Shown in pieces: positions 39,990-47,306 of a stretch of DNA of 64,000 nt. This DNA comes from RGIG4097 sp964550635 (GTDB lineage: Bacteria > Bacillota > Clostridia > Christensenellales > CAG-917): the NCBI GenBank assembly GCA_964550635.1, contig CAZJZV010000002.1:62001-126000 (forward strand). The letters are read 5' to 3'. The notes below the pieces were generated by a model. It worked only from the letters and a program-made list of their open reading frames with translations, ran no database searches and had not been told where the DNA came from. Made by a program: the position numbers and the translations under genes. Each line of letters starts with the position of its first letter. Within the stretch, counting starts at the first letter, position 1.

Positions 39990-40373
39990 ATGTACAACGA
40001 AAAGGTAATAGAAGTCTTCAAAAATCCGCAAAACGTCGGCGAAGTCGAAAACTACAACGCAATCGGCACCGTCGGAAACGAAACCTGCGGTGATATTATG
40101 CAAATCACTCTCTTGATCGAGAACGATATAATCAAAGACGCCAAATTCAAGACTTTCGGTTGCGCCGCCGCAGTTGCATCTAGTTCAACCGCAACGAGCA
40201 TGATTATCGGCAAAACCATCGAAGAAGCACTTCAAATCAAAAATGAAGACGTCATCGAAGCACTTGAAGGTCTTCCCCCTCAAAAAATCCACTGTTCCGT
40301 GCTTGCGGAAGAAGCGATCAAACTTGCCGTGGAAGACTATCGCGCAAGACAAGCAAGAGGAGAAATTAAGTAG
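39990..40373 (+). CDS. nifU: NifU/IscU-like Fe-S cluster scaffold protein
   Basis: The 127-residue protein is the U-type scaffold only, without the NifU C-terminal domain. It starts 'MYNEKVIEVFKNPQNVGEV' and holds the three cluster-binding cysteines in 'NETCGD', 'TFGCAAAVASSS' and 'KIHCSVLAE', with the Asp next to the first Cys that makes clusters labile. It takes sulfur from the upstream desulfurase. TCAGGAG precedes the ATG. A clear terminator follows. Confidence 0.95.
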   Translation: MYNEKVIEVFKNPQNVGEVENYNAIGTVGNETCGDIMQITLLIENDIIKDAKFKTFGCAAAVASSSTATSMIIGKTIEEALQIKNEDVIEALEGLPPQKIHCSVLAEEAIKLAVEDYRARQARGEIK

Positions 40374-40432
40374 TCAAACTACTTGTATTTAACAGAGTAG
40401 AAACCGCACTTTCAAAAAATCTAATGACAAAG

Positions 40433-40463
40433 AAAAATCCACCGTGTTTCGGTGGATTTTTTA
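40433..40463 (+). terminator. Terminator of proA-nifS-nifU
   Basis: A 12-bp perfect stem AAAAATCCACCG / CGGTGGATTTTT, loop TGTTT, then more Ts. It lies between convergent genes and may work both ways. Confidence 0.92.
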
Positions 40464-40480
40464 TTGGGTTAGAATTGATT

Positions 40481-40897
40481 TTAGAAGTTGCGGGCGGTGG
40501 TGACTGATTCAAAATCTCCTGCAAGCACCATGTTTTCATAGCGGTAGACGGAATATTTTCTGTCCGCATTTTCCGCTTTTATTCCGTCGATTGCATTGTT
40601 CATAACGGTTTCGACGGTGTCCGCGGAGTCGCTATCCTTGCAGTAGTAGACGTACACGAAGTAGTAGACGTCGTTTTCGGTCTTTTCACCGAGAAGGGAA
40701 CTTGATACGTTCACACCCTTGAGAGCGGGATCGGTGTAGGGCACGAGAGTTTCACCGGTCGCGACGCGGTAGCCGTTTTCGGACAGGCGGTCGGTCAGGT
40801 TGTGCTCGGTCATACCGTACTTCATGCAACCCACGAAAGTGAATAGCACTGCGACGAGTAGAACGATTGAAATTGTGATTAGCACGCGTTTTTTCAT
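40481..40897 (-). CDS. Small predicted lipoprotein, function unknown
   Basis: The 138-residue protein from ATG 40897 (MKKRVLITISIVLL) has a lipoprotein signal peptide with lipobox 'FVGC' (lipidated Cys near residue 24). The mature part is short, polar and Tyr-rich ('DVYYFVYVYYCKDSDSADT'); no domain is recognised. An upstream in-frame extension to 41101 lacks any start signal and covers the promoter, so I reject it. The promoter's -10 ends 6 nt before the ATG and there is no Shine-Dalgarno, so the mRNA is predicted leaderless. It is divergent from a 43-residue membrane peptide gene. Confidence 0.8.
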   Translation of the reverse strand: MKKRVLITISIVLLVAVLFTFVGCMKYGMTEHNLTDRLSENGYRVATGETLVPYTDPALKGVNVSSSLLGEKTENDVYYFVYVYYCKDSDSADTVETVMNNAIDGIKAENADRKYSVYRYENMVLAGDFESVTTARNF

Positions 40898-40903
40898 ACT
40901 TAT

Positions 40904-40932
40904 ATGATACGATTTTGCGCCCTTTATGTCAA
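40904..40932 (-). promoter_or_regulatory. Promoter for a leaderless transcript (small lipoprotein)
   Basis: Minus strand: TTGACA (40932-40927), 17 bp, TATCAT (40909-40904), 6 nt, ATG 40897. Confidence 0.75.
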
Positions 40933-40991
40933 GAGTTTTTAATTTTTGGATAATACGCGCGGGATTGCGCACGCTAACTGCGGAGGAAATT

Positions 40992-41123
40992 ATGAAAAGA
41001 ATACTCATCGGCGCGGTCGTCGGAATGATGACTGCGGTAGCATTGCAAGCCCCGAACGGTAAAAAGTGTTTCAGAAAGGCGAAGAAAGCCGTACTGAACA
41101 AAATCGAAGACGTGCTCGATTAG
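40992..41123 (+). CDS. 43-residue single-pass membrane peptide, function unknown
   Basis: MKRILIGAVVGMMTAVALQAP begins a 43-residue peptide with one N-terminal hydrophobic helix (about residues 4-19) and a basic cytoplasmic-type tail with one Cys (KKCFRKAKKA) ending 'EDVLD'. GGAGG lies 5 nt before the ATG and a 13-bp terminator stem starts 7 nt after the stop, both strong signs of a real gene. It is divergent from the lipoprotein gene at 40897. No family is recognised; the helix-plus-basic-tail plan resembles small YtxH-like membrane peptides. Confidence 0.7.
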   Translation: MKRILIGAVVGMMTAVALQAPNGKKCFRKAKKAVLNKIEDVLD

Positions 41124-41130
41124 CACGAAA

Positions 41131-41166
41131 GTGAAAAGCGGACAATGAGTCCGCTTTTCACAAAAT
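41131..41166 (+). terminator. Bidirectional terminator
   Basis: A 13-bp perfect stem GTGAAAAGCGGAC / GTCCGCTTTTCAC, loop AATGA, between convergent genes. Confidence 0.88.
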
Positions 41167-41189
41167 TAAGAGGGATTATTATGACTGGA

Positions 41190-42329
41190 TCAAATCATCG
41201 AATATTCGACGTTCAATCCGTTTTCTTCGTTTGCCCATTTGATGAAGTCGATGAGAGAGGAGGATGAAACTCCGAATCCCATATTTTCGATGCCTTCCGC
41301 GACGAGTTTCGACTCCACGACGCCAACGACTTTGCCGTAGCGGTTGATCATAGGACCGCCCGAATTGCCACTGTTGATTGCGGCGTCAGTCATGATGAAT
41401 TTGCCTGCGCCCCAGTTGCTTATTGAGAAGTCGTTTTTGGACACGATGCCTGCGGACATACTGAGTCCGATACCTTGGGGATTGCCTACGATTGCGATTT
41501 CGTCACCGATTGTGACGTTTGCGGACGGTTCGATTGAGAGTCCCGCTTTTCCGCCGTCCTTGGTGAAGTCGGGCGCAGTGCCGACAAATTCGCAAATTGC
41601 AAGGTCGGGTTGATTGGTCGCATCGGTGGATACGACGACTTTTTCACTGGTTTGGTACCAACCTCCGCCACTGTAGACGGTGTAGGTTTCTTGATAGGTG
41701 CCGACCGCTACGACCTTCAAATTGTAGACGGTTTCATCCTCGCTTTCTTCAAAGTAGCAAGTGATAGACTCGTGTGCGTGCATACTTCTATCCGCAAGAT
41801 TGCCGTTTTTGAGCCACGGAGTCATGACGACGTGGGCATTGGTGACGAGATAGATTTTCTCTTCGTTTCCGATGACAAACCCGGATGCAGTGCCAGCGGA
41901 CGCGTCGTGTTGAGAAGAAGACGAAGTCGAGCAGTTGACGACCGCTACGTATTGAATATAGTTGTCCGCAACGATTTCAGTGACGGCATCAGTCAGGAGG
42001 TCTGCCGCTTGTTCGCCTGCGATTTGGGTGACGTCTTTCAAAATATCGCTATCGTTGATTGAGTCTGATATAGCGTCGTAGTATTGACCTTTCATGGTGT
42101 CCGCGATAGATGCGGAGTACTCGGATGCTATTTCACTTTTTAGAGATGACAAAACGATCACGTTCACGATGACCACAAGACACATAAACACCGCCACGCA
42201 TATGGTGATGATAGTCAGGCGGTTCATTTGCGAATGTTTGGGATCGCGCCCGTCGGGGGTGTGGTATAGTGGCGTTTTGCCGTTTCCGTTGCCCGAAGGC
42301 TCGTCGAAGAAATTATCAAATTCGTCCAT
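41190..42329 (-). CDS. Membrane-anchored trypsin-like serine protease (HtrA/DegP-like) without PDZ domain
   Basis: 379 residues: a ~37-residue cytoplasmic N-terminus, one transmembrane helix (about 38-63), an extracytoplasmic helical stretch, and a chymotrypsin-fold protease with His166 ('TNAHVV'), Asp242 ('PDLAICE') and Ser323 ('NSGNSGGPM'). It would act outside the membrane on misfolded or signalling proteins. The C-terminus stops just after the protease domain, so the PDZ domain of standard HtrA is missing. An insertion between His and Asp ('EESEDETVYNL...GGGWYQTSEK') enlarges the domain. AGAGG lies 9 nt upstream. The promoter is not clear. Confidence 0.9.
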   Translation of the reverse strand: MDEFDNFFDEPSGNGNGKTPLYHTPDGRDPKHSQMNRLTIITICVAVFMCLVVIVNVIVLSSLKSEIASEYSASIADTMKGQYYDAISDSINDSDILKDVTQIAGEQAADLLTDAVTEIVADNYIQYVAVVNCSTSSSSQHDASAGTASGFVIGNEEKIYLVTNAHVVMTPWLKNGNLADRSMHAHESITCYFEESEDETVYNLKVVAVGTYQETYTVYSGGGWYQTSEKVVVSTDATNQPDLAICEFVGTAPDFTKDGGKAGLSIEPSANVTIGDEIAIVGNPQGIGLSMSAGIVSKNDFSISNWGAGKFIMTDAAINSGNSGGPMINRYGKVVGVVESKLVAEGIENMGFGVSSSSLIDFIKWANEENGLNVEYSMI

Positions 42330-42465
42330 TTGAATATGACCTCTTTATCGTATTGTCCCCATTATTTGACCGATTAGTTAAATTACCATTAAAACAGTTT
42401 ACATTTTATATATCTCGCGCTCGCGTGCGTTTTAATTAAATACCCGCGCCGTTACCCCATAAATA

Positions 42466-42494
42466 TTGACAAAAAATAGTACATATATTAAAAT
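42466..42494 (+). promoter_or_regulatory. Promoter of the degV-apbE cluster
   Basis: TTGACA (42466-42471), 17 bp, TAAAAT (42489-42494), 30 bp before the DegV start. The rest of the 195-bp gap back to the protease gene is AT-rich, with no other feature seen. Confidence 0.75.
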
Positions 42495-42524
42495 AGTATC
42501 GTAATAAAGATTTAGAGGAGAACT

Positions 42525-43391
42525 ATGTCTGTTTACTTTTGCGACACCGACAGCGAACTTTGGTATACGACCGCACGCGCGCTTGATATAAAAGTCATCG
42601 GCATGCCGTATACGATTGATGGCGTTGAGAGAATGTACGACCTTGGTGAAAACACCGACTTCGTAAGTTTTTTCAATAGGATGAAGGAAGGTGCTACCGC
42701 CATCACGTCGGGACTTAACGAAGATAATTACATCGAGATATTCGAGCCTTATTTCAAGGCGGGCGAAGATATATTATACGTGGCGTTTTCGTCGAAGATG
42801 TCGGGCACTTTCGCGCCCATGCAATCCGCAGTCGACAAACTCTCGGCAAAATACCCGACCGTGCGTTTCAGAAAATTCGATACGCTCAGCATCTGCATGG
42901 GGACGGGAATTCAAGTCTATCTCGGCGCGAAAAAATTCAAGGAAAACGGCGGAGATATCGACGCAACTTATTCCTATCTCGAATCAATCACGGGACACGC
43001 GGCAATCTACTTTGTCGTGGACGACCTAAAATATCTCGCAAGGGGCGGTCGTCTTTCACCCAATAAGGCGAAATTCGGCAACCTTATGCAAGTCAAACCC
43101 ATTCTCAACGTCGGCGATAGCGGTGAAATCGAAGTGTTTGCAAAACAACAAGGTTTCAAAAAAGCGGTCTCGTTTATGTTGCAGGAATTCAAGAAAAAAT
43201 ACCGTGATATAGACGGTGCGCCTATCACGATTGTCGGTGCAAACAACGACGCAGCAGTCGCGGAAATCAAAAAGAGCGTGAGCGAATTTGCGCCCAATGC
43301 GGAAATTTGGGAGCAACCTATCGGTCCCGTCATCGGTGCGCACTGCGGTCCCGGCACTGTTGGTATAATCTTTACCGCAGTTTCAAGATAA
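42525..43391 (+). CDS. DegV-family (fatty-acid-binding) protein
   Basis: The 288-residue protein has the DegV pattern: an N-terminal domain with 'AITSGLNEDNYIEIF' and 'VAFSSKMSGTF', and a C-terminal domain with 'VDDLKYLARGGRLSPNKAKFGNLMQVKPIL' (shown in part) and 'IGPVIGAHCGPGTVGI'. DegV/FakB proteins bind a fatty acid and present it to the FakA kinase for phosphorylation and entry into phospholipids. fakA is not in the window. AGAGGAG precedes the ATG. Its stop overlaps the next start by 1 nt, so it heads the ApbE cluster. Confidence 0.93.
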   Translation: MSVYFCDTDSELWYTTARALDIKVIGMPYTIDGVERMYDLGENTDFVSFFNRMKEGATAITSGLNEDNYIEIFEPYFKAGEDILYVAFSSKMSGTFAPMQSAVDKLSAKYPTVRFRKFDTLSICMGTGIQVYLGAKKFKENGGDIDATYSYLESITGHAAIYFVVDDLKYLARGGRLSPNKAKFGNLMQVKPILNVGDSGEIEVFAKQQGFKKAVSFMLQEFKKKYRDIDGAPITIVGANNDAAVAEIKKSVSEFAPNAEIWEQPIGPVIGAHCGPGTVGIIFTAVSR

Positions 43392-44365
43392 TGAAAAAAC
43401 TCCTTTTCGCCGTGGTGGCGGTTATATTATGTGTCGTTTCGTTTTGCGCTTGCAACGGGACGGCGCATTCTTTTGTTTTCGGCACCTTTCTCGAAATCGA
43501 CTACGAAGGACTGAAAAATCCGTCCGATAACGTGGAAAACTACTTCGATATGCTCGAGCAGTGGTTGTCCCCGACTGTCGCGGGCAGTTTCATCAATCAA
43601 ATTAACTCCGCAAAAGCAGGGGAGTCGATTTGGTGTAACGACGCGGTTATGGAAATCATGAAGACGGCGGAAAAGGTCTATCGTCTGTCGGGCGGAGCGT
43701 ACGACCCGTCAGTCTATCCGCTCGTGAGATTGTGGAATTTCAGCGGGGACTTGTATTCGACCGTCCTTGCAAAACAACCGCCTACGGATGAGACAATCCA
43801 AAACGCAAAACAACTCGTAGGACTTGACAAGGCTTTCACTATCGACTACGAAAATAATACGATAACCAAAAACGTAGGCTACGACGGCGCAATGCTCGAC
43901 TTCGGCGGGGTTGCAAAAGGGTATGCGGTGGACAAGGCGGAAGACGGAATTGATTGCAAAGCGCTTGTCAATCTCGGCGGAAACATCGTCGCTTGCAACA
44001 AGTCGTATTCTATCGGCATAGGCAATCCGAGAGAGAGCAATACGTCGTATTTCGGGAGCCTTACCATTCAGAGCGGTGAGTGCATTTCGACAAGCGGAGA
44101 CTACGAAAGATACTACGAATATGAAGGTGTGAGATACCACCATATCATCAATCCGTTTAGCGGTCGTCCGTCGGATAGCGGAGTGATTTCGGTCAGTGTC
44201 ATCACCGCGGACGGTGCTCTCGGCGATGCGGTCGCAACGGCGGTTTTGGTGCTTGGTTTGGATGCGGGAATTGAACTTCTCGAAAGCCTGTCTCTTCGCG
44301 CGGTGGTCATATCTTCCGACTTGAGTTACCGTGTCGTCGGAAACGTTGATTTTGCAAAAAAATAA
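43391..44365 (+). CDS. apbE: FAD:protein FMN transferase, lipoprotein (ApbE family)
   Basis: The 324-residue enzyme attaches FMN covalently to Thr/Ser of extracytoplasmic redox proteins. It starts at ATG 43391, overlapping the DegV stop by 1 nt. The signal peptide has lipobox 'SFCAC', so it is a surface lipoprotein. Family motifs: 'SGGAYDPSVYPL', 'LDFGGVAKGYAVD', 'VNLGGNIVA', 'ISTSGDYERYYE', 'YHHIINPFSGRP' and the metal-binding 'DGALGDAVATAVLVLG'. It is followed by NusG-II and Gx-transporter genes, a set often found with flavin-based extracellular electron transfer. No target flavoprotein is in the window. Confidence 0.94.
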   Translation: MKKLLFAVVAVILCVVSFCACNGTAHSFVFGTFLEIDYEGLKNPSDNVENYFDMLEQWLSPTVAGSFINQINSAKAGESIWCNDAVMEIMKTAEKVYRLSGGAYDPSVYPLVRLWNFSGDLYSTVLAKQPPTDETIQNAKQLVGLDKAFTIDYENNTITKNVGYDGAMLDFGGVAKGYAVDKAEDGIDCKALVNLGGNIVACNKSYSIGIGNPRESNTSYFGSLTIQSGECISTSGDYERYYEYEGVRYHHIINPFSGRPSDSGVISVSVITADGALGDAVATAVLVLGLDAGIELLESLSLRAVVISSDLSYRVVGNVDFAKK

Positions 44366-44393
44366 CTTTATCATTGCATATACGTTGGTTAAA

Positions 44394-44768
44394 ATGCGGA
44401 ATGAGTTGAAATCCAACTTCAAAAAGATTTTCAAGAAAGGGGACTTGATACTCCTTGCCGTCTTTCTCGTTGCCGTGATTTTGACCATAGTTTTTGCCGT
44501 CGGTGGTGATGACGACGTCGTCCAAATCTTCGTCGACGGACAACTCAAATATGAAATCGGGCTTGACGCTAACACCGAAATTTCCTTGCTTGACGGTGAA
44601 ATGATAGTTGTCGTCAGGGACGGTAAAGCGTGGGTTGAATATAGTGACTGCGCAGAGCAACTATGCGTGAATAATGCGCCTGTGTCGTCGTCGGGCGGTA
44701 TGATTGTCTGCCTGCCTAATAAGGTAGTCGTCAAGGTCGTGGAAAAGGAGGTGGACGCAATAACGTGA
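44394..44768 (+). CDS. NusG domain II-containing membrane protein
   Basis: 124 residues from ATG 44394: a basic N-terminus, one transmembrane helix ('KGDLILLAVFLVAVILTIVF'), then a small beta domain of the NusG domain-II type with 'SDCAEQLCVNN' and 'GGMIVCLPNKVVVKV', the two Cys segments typical of this family. An upstream GTG (44331) would overlap apbE by 35 nt; neither start has a good Shine-Dalgarno, so the start is uncertain. The family is regularly encoded with ApbE and the Gx transporter, suggesting a part in extracytoplasmic flavin or quinone redox; its molecular role is unknown. Confidence 0.85.
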   Translation: MRNELKSNFKKIFKKGDLILLAVFLVAVILTIVFAVGGDDDVVQIFVDGQLKYEIGLDANTEISLLDGEMIVVVRDGKAWVEYSDCAEQLCVNNAPVSSSGGMIVCLPNKVVVKVVEKEVDAIT

Positions 44769-45334
44769 AAACCTCAACGAAGAAAATCGCACTCTCGGGA
44801 ATTATGCTTGCGCTTGCGCTCATCCTGTCCATCGTCGAGAGTTATATCCCGCCTATCGTGCCAATGTTGCCGTATGCAAAAATCGGACTAACCAACGTAG
44901 TGCTACTTGCTTGTTTCCTGCTCGTCGGTGTGTTTGAAGGCTATGCGGTGTTGCTTTTGAAGTGCCTGCTTGCCGCGGTGTTTGCGGGCAACTTCTCAAT
45001 GCTCATATGGTCTGTGCCGTCCTCCCTTGTCGCATACACCGTTATGGTGCTCCTATTCAAGACCAAAATTTTCTCGACGGTCGGACTGTCCGTTGCGGGG
45101 GGTATGCTCCACAACTTCACGCAAATTCTCGTTGCGACGATAGTCGTCGGAACGTCCGTGTTTTTCTATCTGCCGTATATGCTCCTTGCGGGCGGTATAG
45201 CAGGATTTGCGACGGGAATAATATGCCACTTCGCAGTTGAAGGTTTGAAACCGAAACTCACGAAACCCGAAACCGCCGACGACACGGATGACGAAACCGT
45301 CCCCGACGAAACCGATGAAAGCGACGAAAAATAA
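44765..45334 (+). CDS. Gx-transporter / heptaprenyl diphosphate synthase component I-like membrane protein
   Basis: The 189-residue protein starts with GTG at 44765 (GTGA overlap with the previous stop; GGAGG 10 nt upstream). It has five to six helices with 'MLALALILSIVESYIPP', 'PYAKIGLTNVVLLACF', 'KCLLAAVFAGNFSMLIWSVPS' and 'GGMLHNFTQILVA', the hallmarks of the ECF-S-like family annotated as Gx transporter or heptaprenyl diphosphate synthase component I. The ~25-residue tail is highly acidic (Asp/Glu/Thr). It is likely a partner of the ApbE/NusG-II set; the substrate is unknown. Confidence 0.88.
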   Translation: MKTSTKKIALSGIMLALALILSIVESYIPPIVPMLPYAKIGLTNVVLLACFLLVGVFEGYAVLLLKCLLAAVFAGNFSMLIWSVPSSLVAYTVMVLLFKTKIFSTVGLSVAGGMLHNFTQILVATIVVGTSVFFYLPYMLLAGGIAGFATGIICHFAVEGLKPKLTKPETADDTDDETVPDETDESDEK

Positions 45335-45376
45335 TAACTCCAAAGAAACCGAAATCCAAACCAAATTTTGAAATAA

Positions 45377-45404
45377 AAAACGGGAAGAGAACTCTTCCCG
45401 TTTT
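45377..45404 (+). terminator. Terminator between convergent genes
   Basis: A 13-bp stem AAAACGGGAAGAG / CTCTTCCCGTTTT, nearly loop-less (AA), with A and T runs on the two sides. Confidence 0.85.
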
Positions 45405-45418
45405 GTGTGTGGTGAAGT

Positions 45419-45949
45419 TTAGCCGAATAGGAATACGCCGAGAGATGAGAACAACCACATCACGAGTCCTGCGAAAAATCCGACTATCGCGAAGAAGAAG
45501 GAGAGTCTTGCAAGTCCTTTGTGGGTGTTTGCGCCGGCGACCGAGAGAATCACTCCGACAAACGAAGTCGAAAGCGCAACCGACGAGAATATCTTCGTGA
45601 GAGAAGCGGTGGTTTGATTTTCGGGGACCATGCCTTCCATATTGAAGAAGAGCATAAACACGGAGAGTGCCGCGAAAACGAATGCGACGGTGGTGAGTCC
45701 GAGTCCCACGAAAAGCACTATTGCGCGTGCTTTCATATTTGAATACACTTGATTTTGGTCTACCATTTTTTTATTCTTACGCTTCTTTTTGTCGTTCGAC
45801 TTGTTTTGTGAATCCGCTTTTGGTGCGTCTTCAACAGGGAAAACGTCGCCGTACGAATCGTCTGCAAAGACGTCGTCGACGGTGGTTTCTTCCGTCGTGT
45901 TCACCGCGGTTTCGTTGATATTGTTTTCTTCGCTTAAGTTACTACTCAT
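45419..45949 (-). CDS. Membrane protein of unknown function with an acidic N-terminal tail
   Basis: 176 residues. The first ~55 are acidic and disordered-looking (Glu/Asp/Thr/Asn), then a Lys-rich patch (NDKKKRKNKK), then three transmembrane helices (about 76-102, 118-137 and 148-172). No family is recognised; a DUF4190-like or similar small membrane family is possible. ATG 45949 has no Shine-Dalgarno and follows the -10 box by 6 nt, so the transcript is predicted leaderless. A terminator lies just past the stop. Confidence 0.75.
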   Translation of the reverse strand: MSSNLSEENNINETAVNTTEETTVDDVFADDSYGDVFPVEDAPKADSQNKSNDKKKRKNKKMVDQNQVYSNMKARAIVLFVGLGLTTVAFVFAALSVFMLFFNMEGMVPENQTTASLTKIFSSVALSTSFVGVILSVAGANTHKGLARLSFFFAIVGFFAGLVMWLFSSLGVFLFG

Positions 45950-45955
45950 ATTCTT

Positions 45956-45984
45956 ATTTTAATATGTAGCACGGCGATTGTCAA
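45956..45984 (-). promoter_or_regulatory. Promoter for a leaderless transcript (176-residue membrane protein)
   Basis: Minus strand: TTGACA (45984-45979), 17 bp, TAAAAT (45961-45956), 6 nt, ATG 45949. Confidence 0.75.
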
Positions 45985-46007
45985 CAAAGAATGTGAAAAC
46001 CTTCGAT

Positions 46008-47306
46008 TTAGGTTTGGTAGGTGCAGGAGTAGACGTCGAAGCCCCCGAAAGACGCGCGAGTGATACCGCTTGACGACGATGACGAAAACAGGATTTTCAC
46101 ACCGTTTTGGGCGGGCAAAATCAAGGGAGAAATCACGCTTTCGGGAAGGGTGGCAAGCACCCCGTTTTCTGTCGATAGCAAAGAGAAATTGTCACCGTTT
46201 TTCGCGATGAAAATCAATGAGTTTTTGCCACGAAGGAAGGCGGAAACATCGTCGAAAACAAAAGGAGTTTCGGCGATTGAAATCAGGTCGAGATGCTTGC
46301 AAAACGTGAGAGTTTTTCCGTTTGCGACAAGGTCGAAACTGTCTCCGTTGCCGATTATCACACCGCTTGAAACACCGTCTACCGCCTTTCTTTCTTGCAA
46401 TGAAAAGTCGTTTGACAGGGTGGAAAGGACAAGCCCTTTTTCACCTTTCAAGAGCAACGTGAGTTTCGAGTCGGTCAAACCGCCAACGCTTTCAATTTGC
46501 AGTAACGAAAGTTTATCAAGCGAAAATGCAGCGCTAAAACCCGAATTTAGTTCAAAACTATATCCATATACGTTTTCATCAGACGAGGTTATCACGAGAT
46601 ATTTACCGCCCGAAAACACCACCTTGTCTATCGACGTGCCTTTCGTTTTCACAACGTAGGGTGAGCGTTGCTCTTTCACCGAGTTGAGATATTCAGCGAA
46701 GTGCAAATATCCGTCCGCAAGCGAAAAGGAAGTGAGTGTATTTCCATGAAGATAGAATGAAAAATCGTCTGCATACGGAAGCGTAGTTTTTGCACTCAAT
46801 TCACCGCTCAAAGAAAAGACGGACAGGGTGAGATTTTCGCTCTCTTTCGTGGCAAGCGCAACACCCTTTTCGGAGAGTTTTGAGTCAAGGTATTCGCCGT
46901 CCGAAATCTTGTCAACGAATTGCAATTCATCGTCCTTGAAAAACGCAAGGTTCAGACCTTTTTCGCGTAGATCGTATTCGACGGAGTCGGAGTTGAAAAA
47001 CACGAAATTCACGTTTCCGACCGCGACCGCACCTTTGAAAAAATCGTCGCTTTCACCGCCTACGTGAGATACCGTCGCGCCGTTGATTGTTTCCGCTTTT
47101 CTGGGTAGCGTCGTGTAAAAAGGTACGTGCGGTGGGGTGGGTTGCTGGACTTCGCTATCCGCGGTGGCATCGTCCGTTTTTTCGACTGCGTCCGCCGTGC
47201 CGTCCGCATTTTTGAATACCGCGTCGTAGAGAAGATAACTCCCGACCGCTACCGTCAGAAGTAGGACTATGGCAAGCCATTTTGCTACGGTTTTTTGTTT
47301 GAGCAT
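46008..47306 (-). CDS. Membrane-anchored, beta-rich extracytoplasmic protein of unknown function
   Basis: 432 residues. An N-terminal signal anchor (about 9-30) is followed by a low-complexity linker (residues ~33-60, Asp/Ala/Thr/Pro) and ~370 residues of repeated short beta strands with turns rich in Gly, Asp and Ser ('SLADGYLHF', 'FSGGKYLVITSSDENVYGYSF'), suggesting a beta-propeller-like fold. No catalytic motif is seen. It overlaps the end of murG by 22 nt and has 'GAGGTG' before its ATG, so it is translated from the murG transcript. A role at the cell wall is suggested only by that coupling. Confidence 0.78.
   Translation of the reverse strand: MLKQKTVAKWLAIVLLLTVAVGSYLLYDAVFKNADGTADAVEKTDDATADSEVQQPTPPHVPFYTTLPRKAETINGATVSHVGGESDDFFKGAVAVGNVNFVFFNSDSVEYDLREKGLNLAFFKDDELQFVDKISDGEYLDSKLSEKGVALATKESENLTLSVFSLSGELSAKTTLPYADDFSFYLHGNTLTSFSLADGYLHFAEYLNSVKEQRSPYVVKTKGTSIDKVVFSGGKYLVITSSDENVYGYSFELNSGFSAAFSLDKLSLLQIESVGGLTDSKLTLLLKGEKGLVLSTLSNDFSLQERKAVDGVSSGVIIGNGDSFDLVANGKTLTFCKHLDLISIAETPFVFDDVSAFLRGKNSLIFIAKNGDNFSLLSTENGVLATLPESVISPLILPAQNGVKILFSSSSSSGITRASFGGFDVYSCTYQT

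Noticed and set aside
40481..41101. Longer form of the small lipoprotein starting at 41101
   Set aside because: The extra 68 codons run through the divergent 43-residue gene and the TTGACA/TATCAT promoter; the lipoprotein signal peptide starts at 40897.
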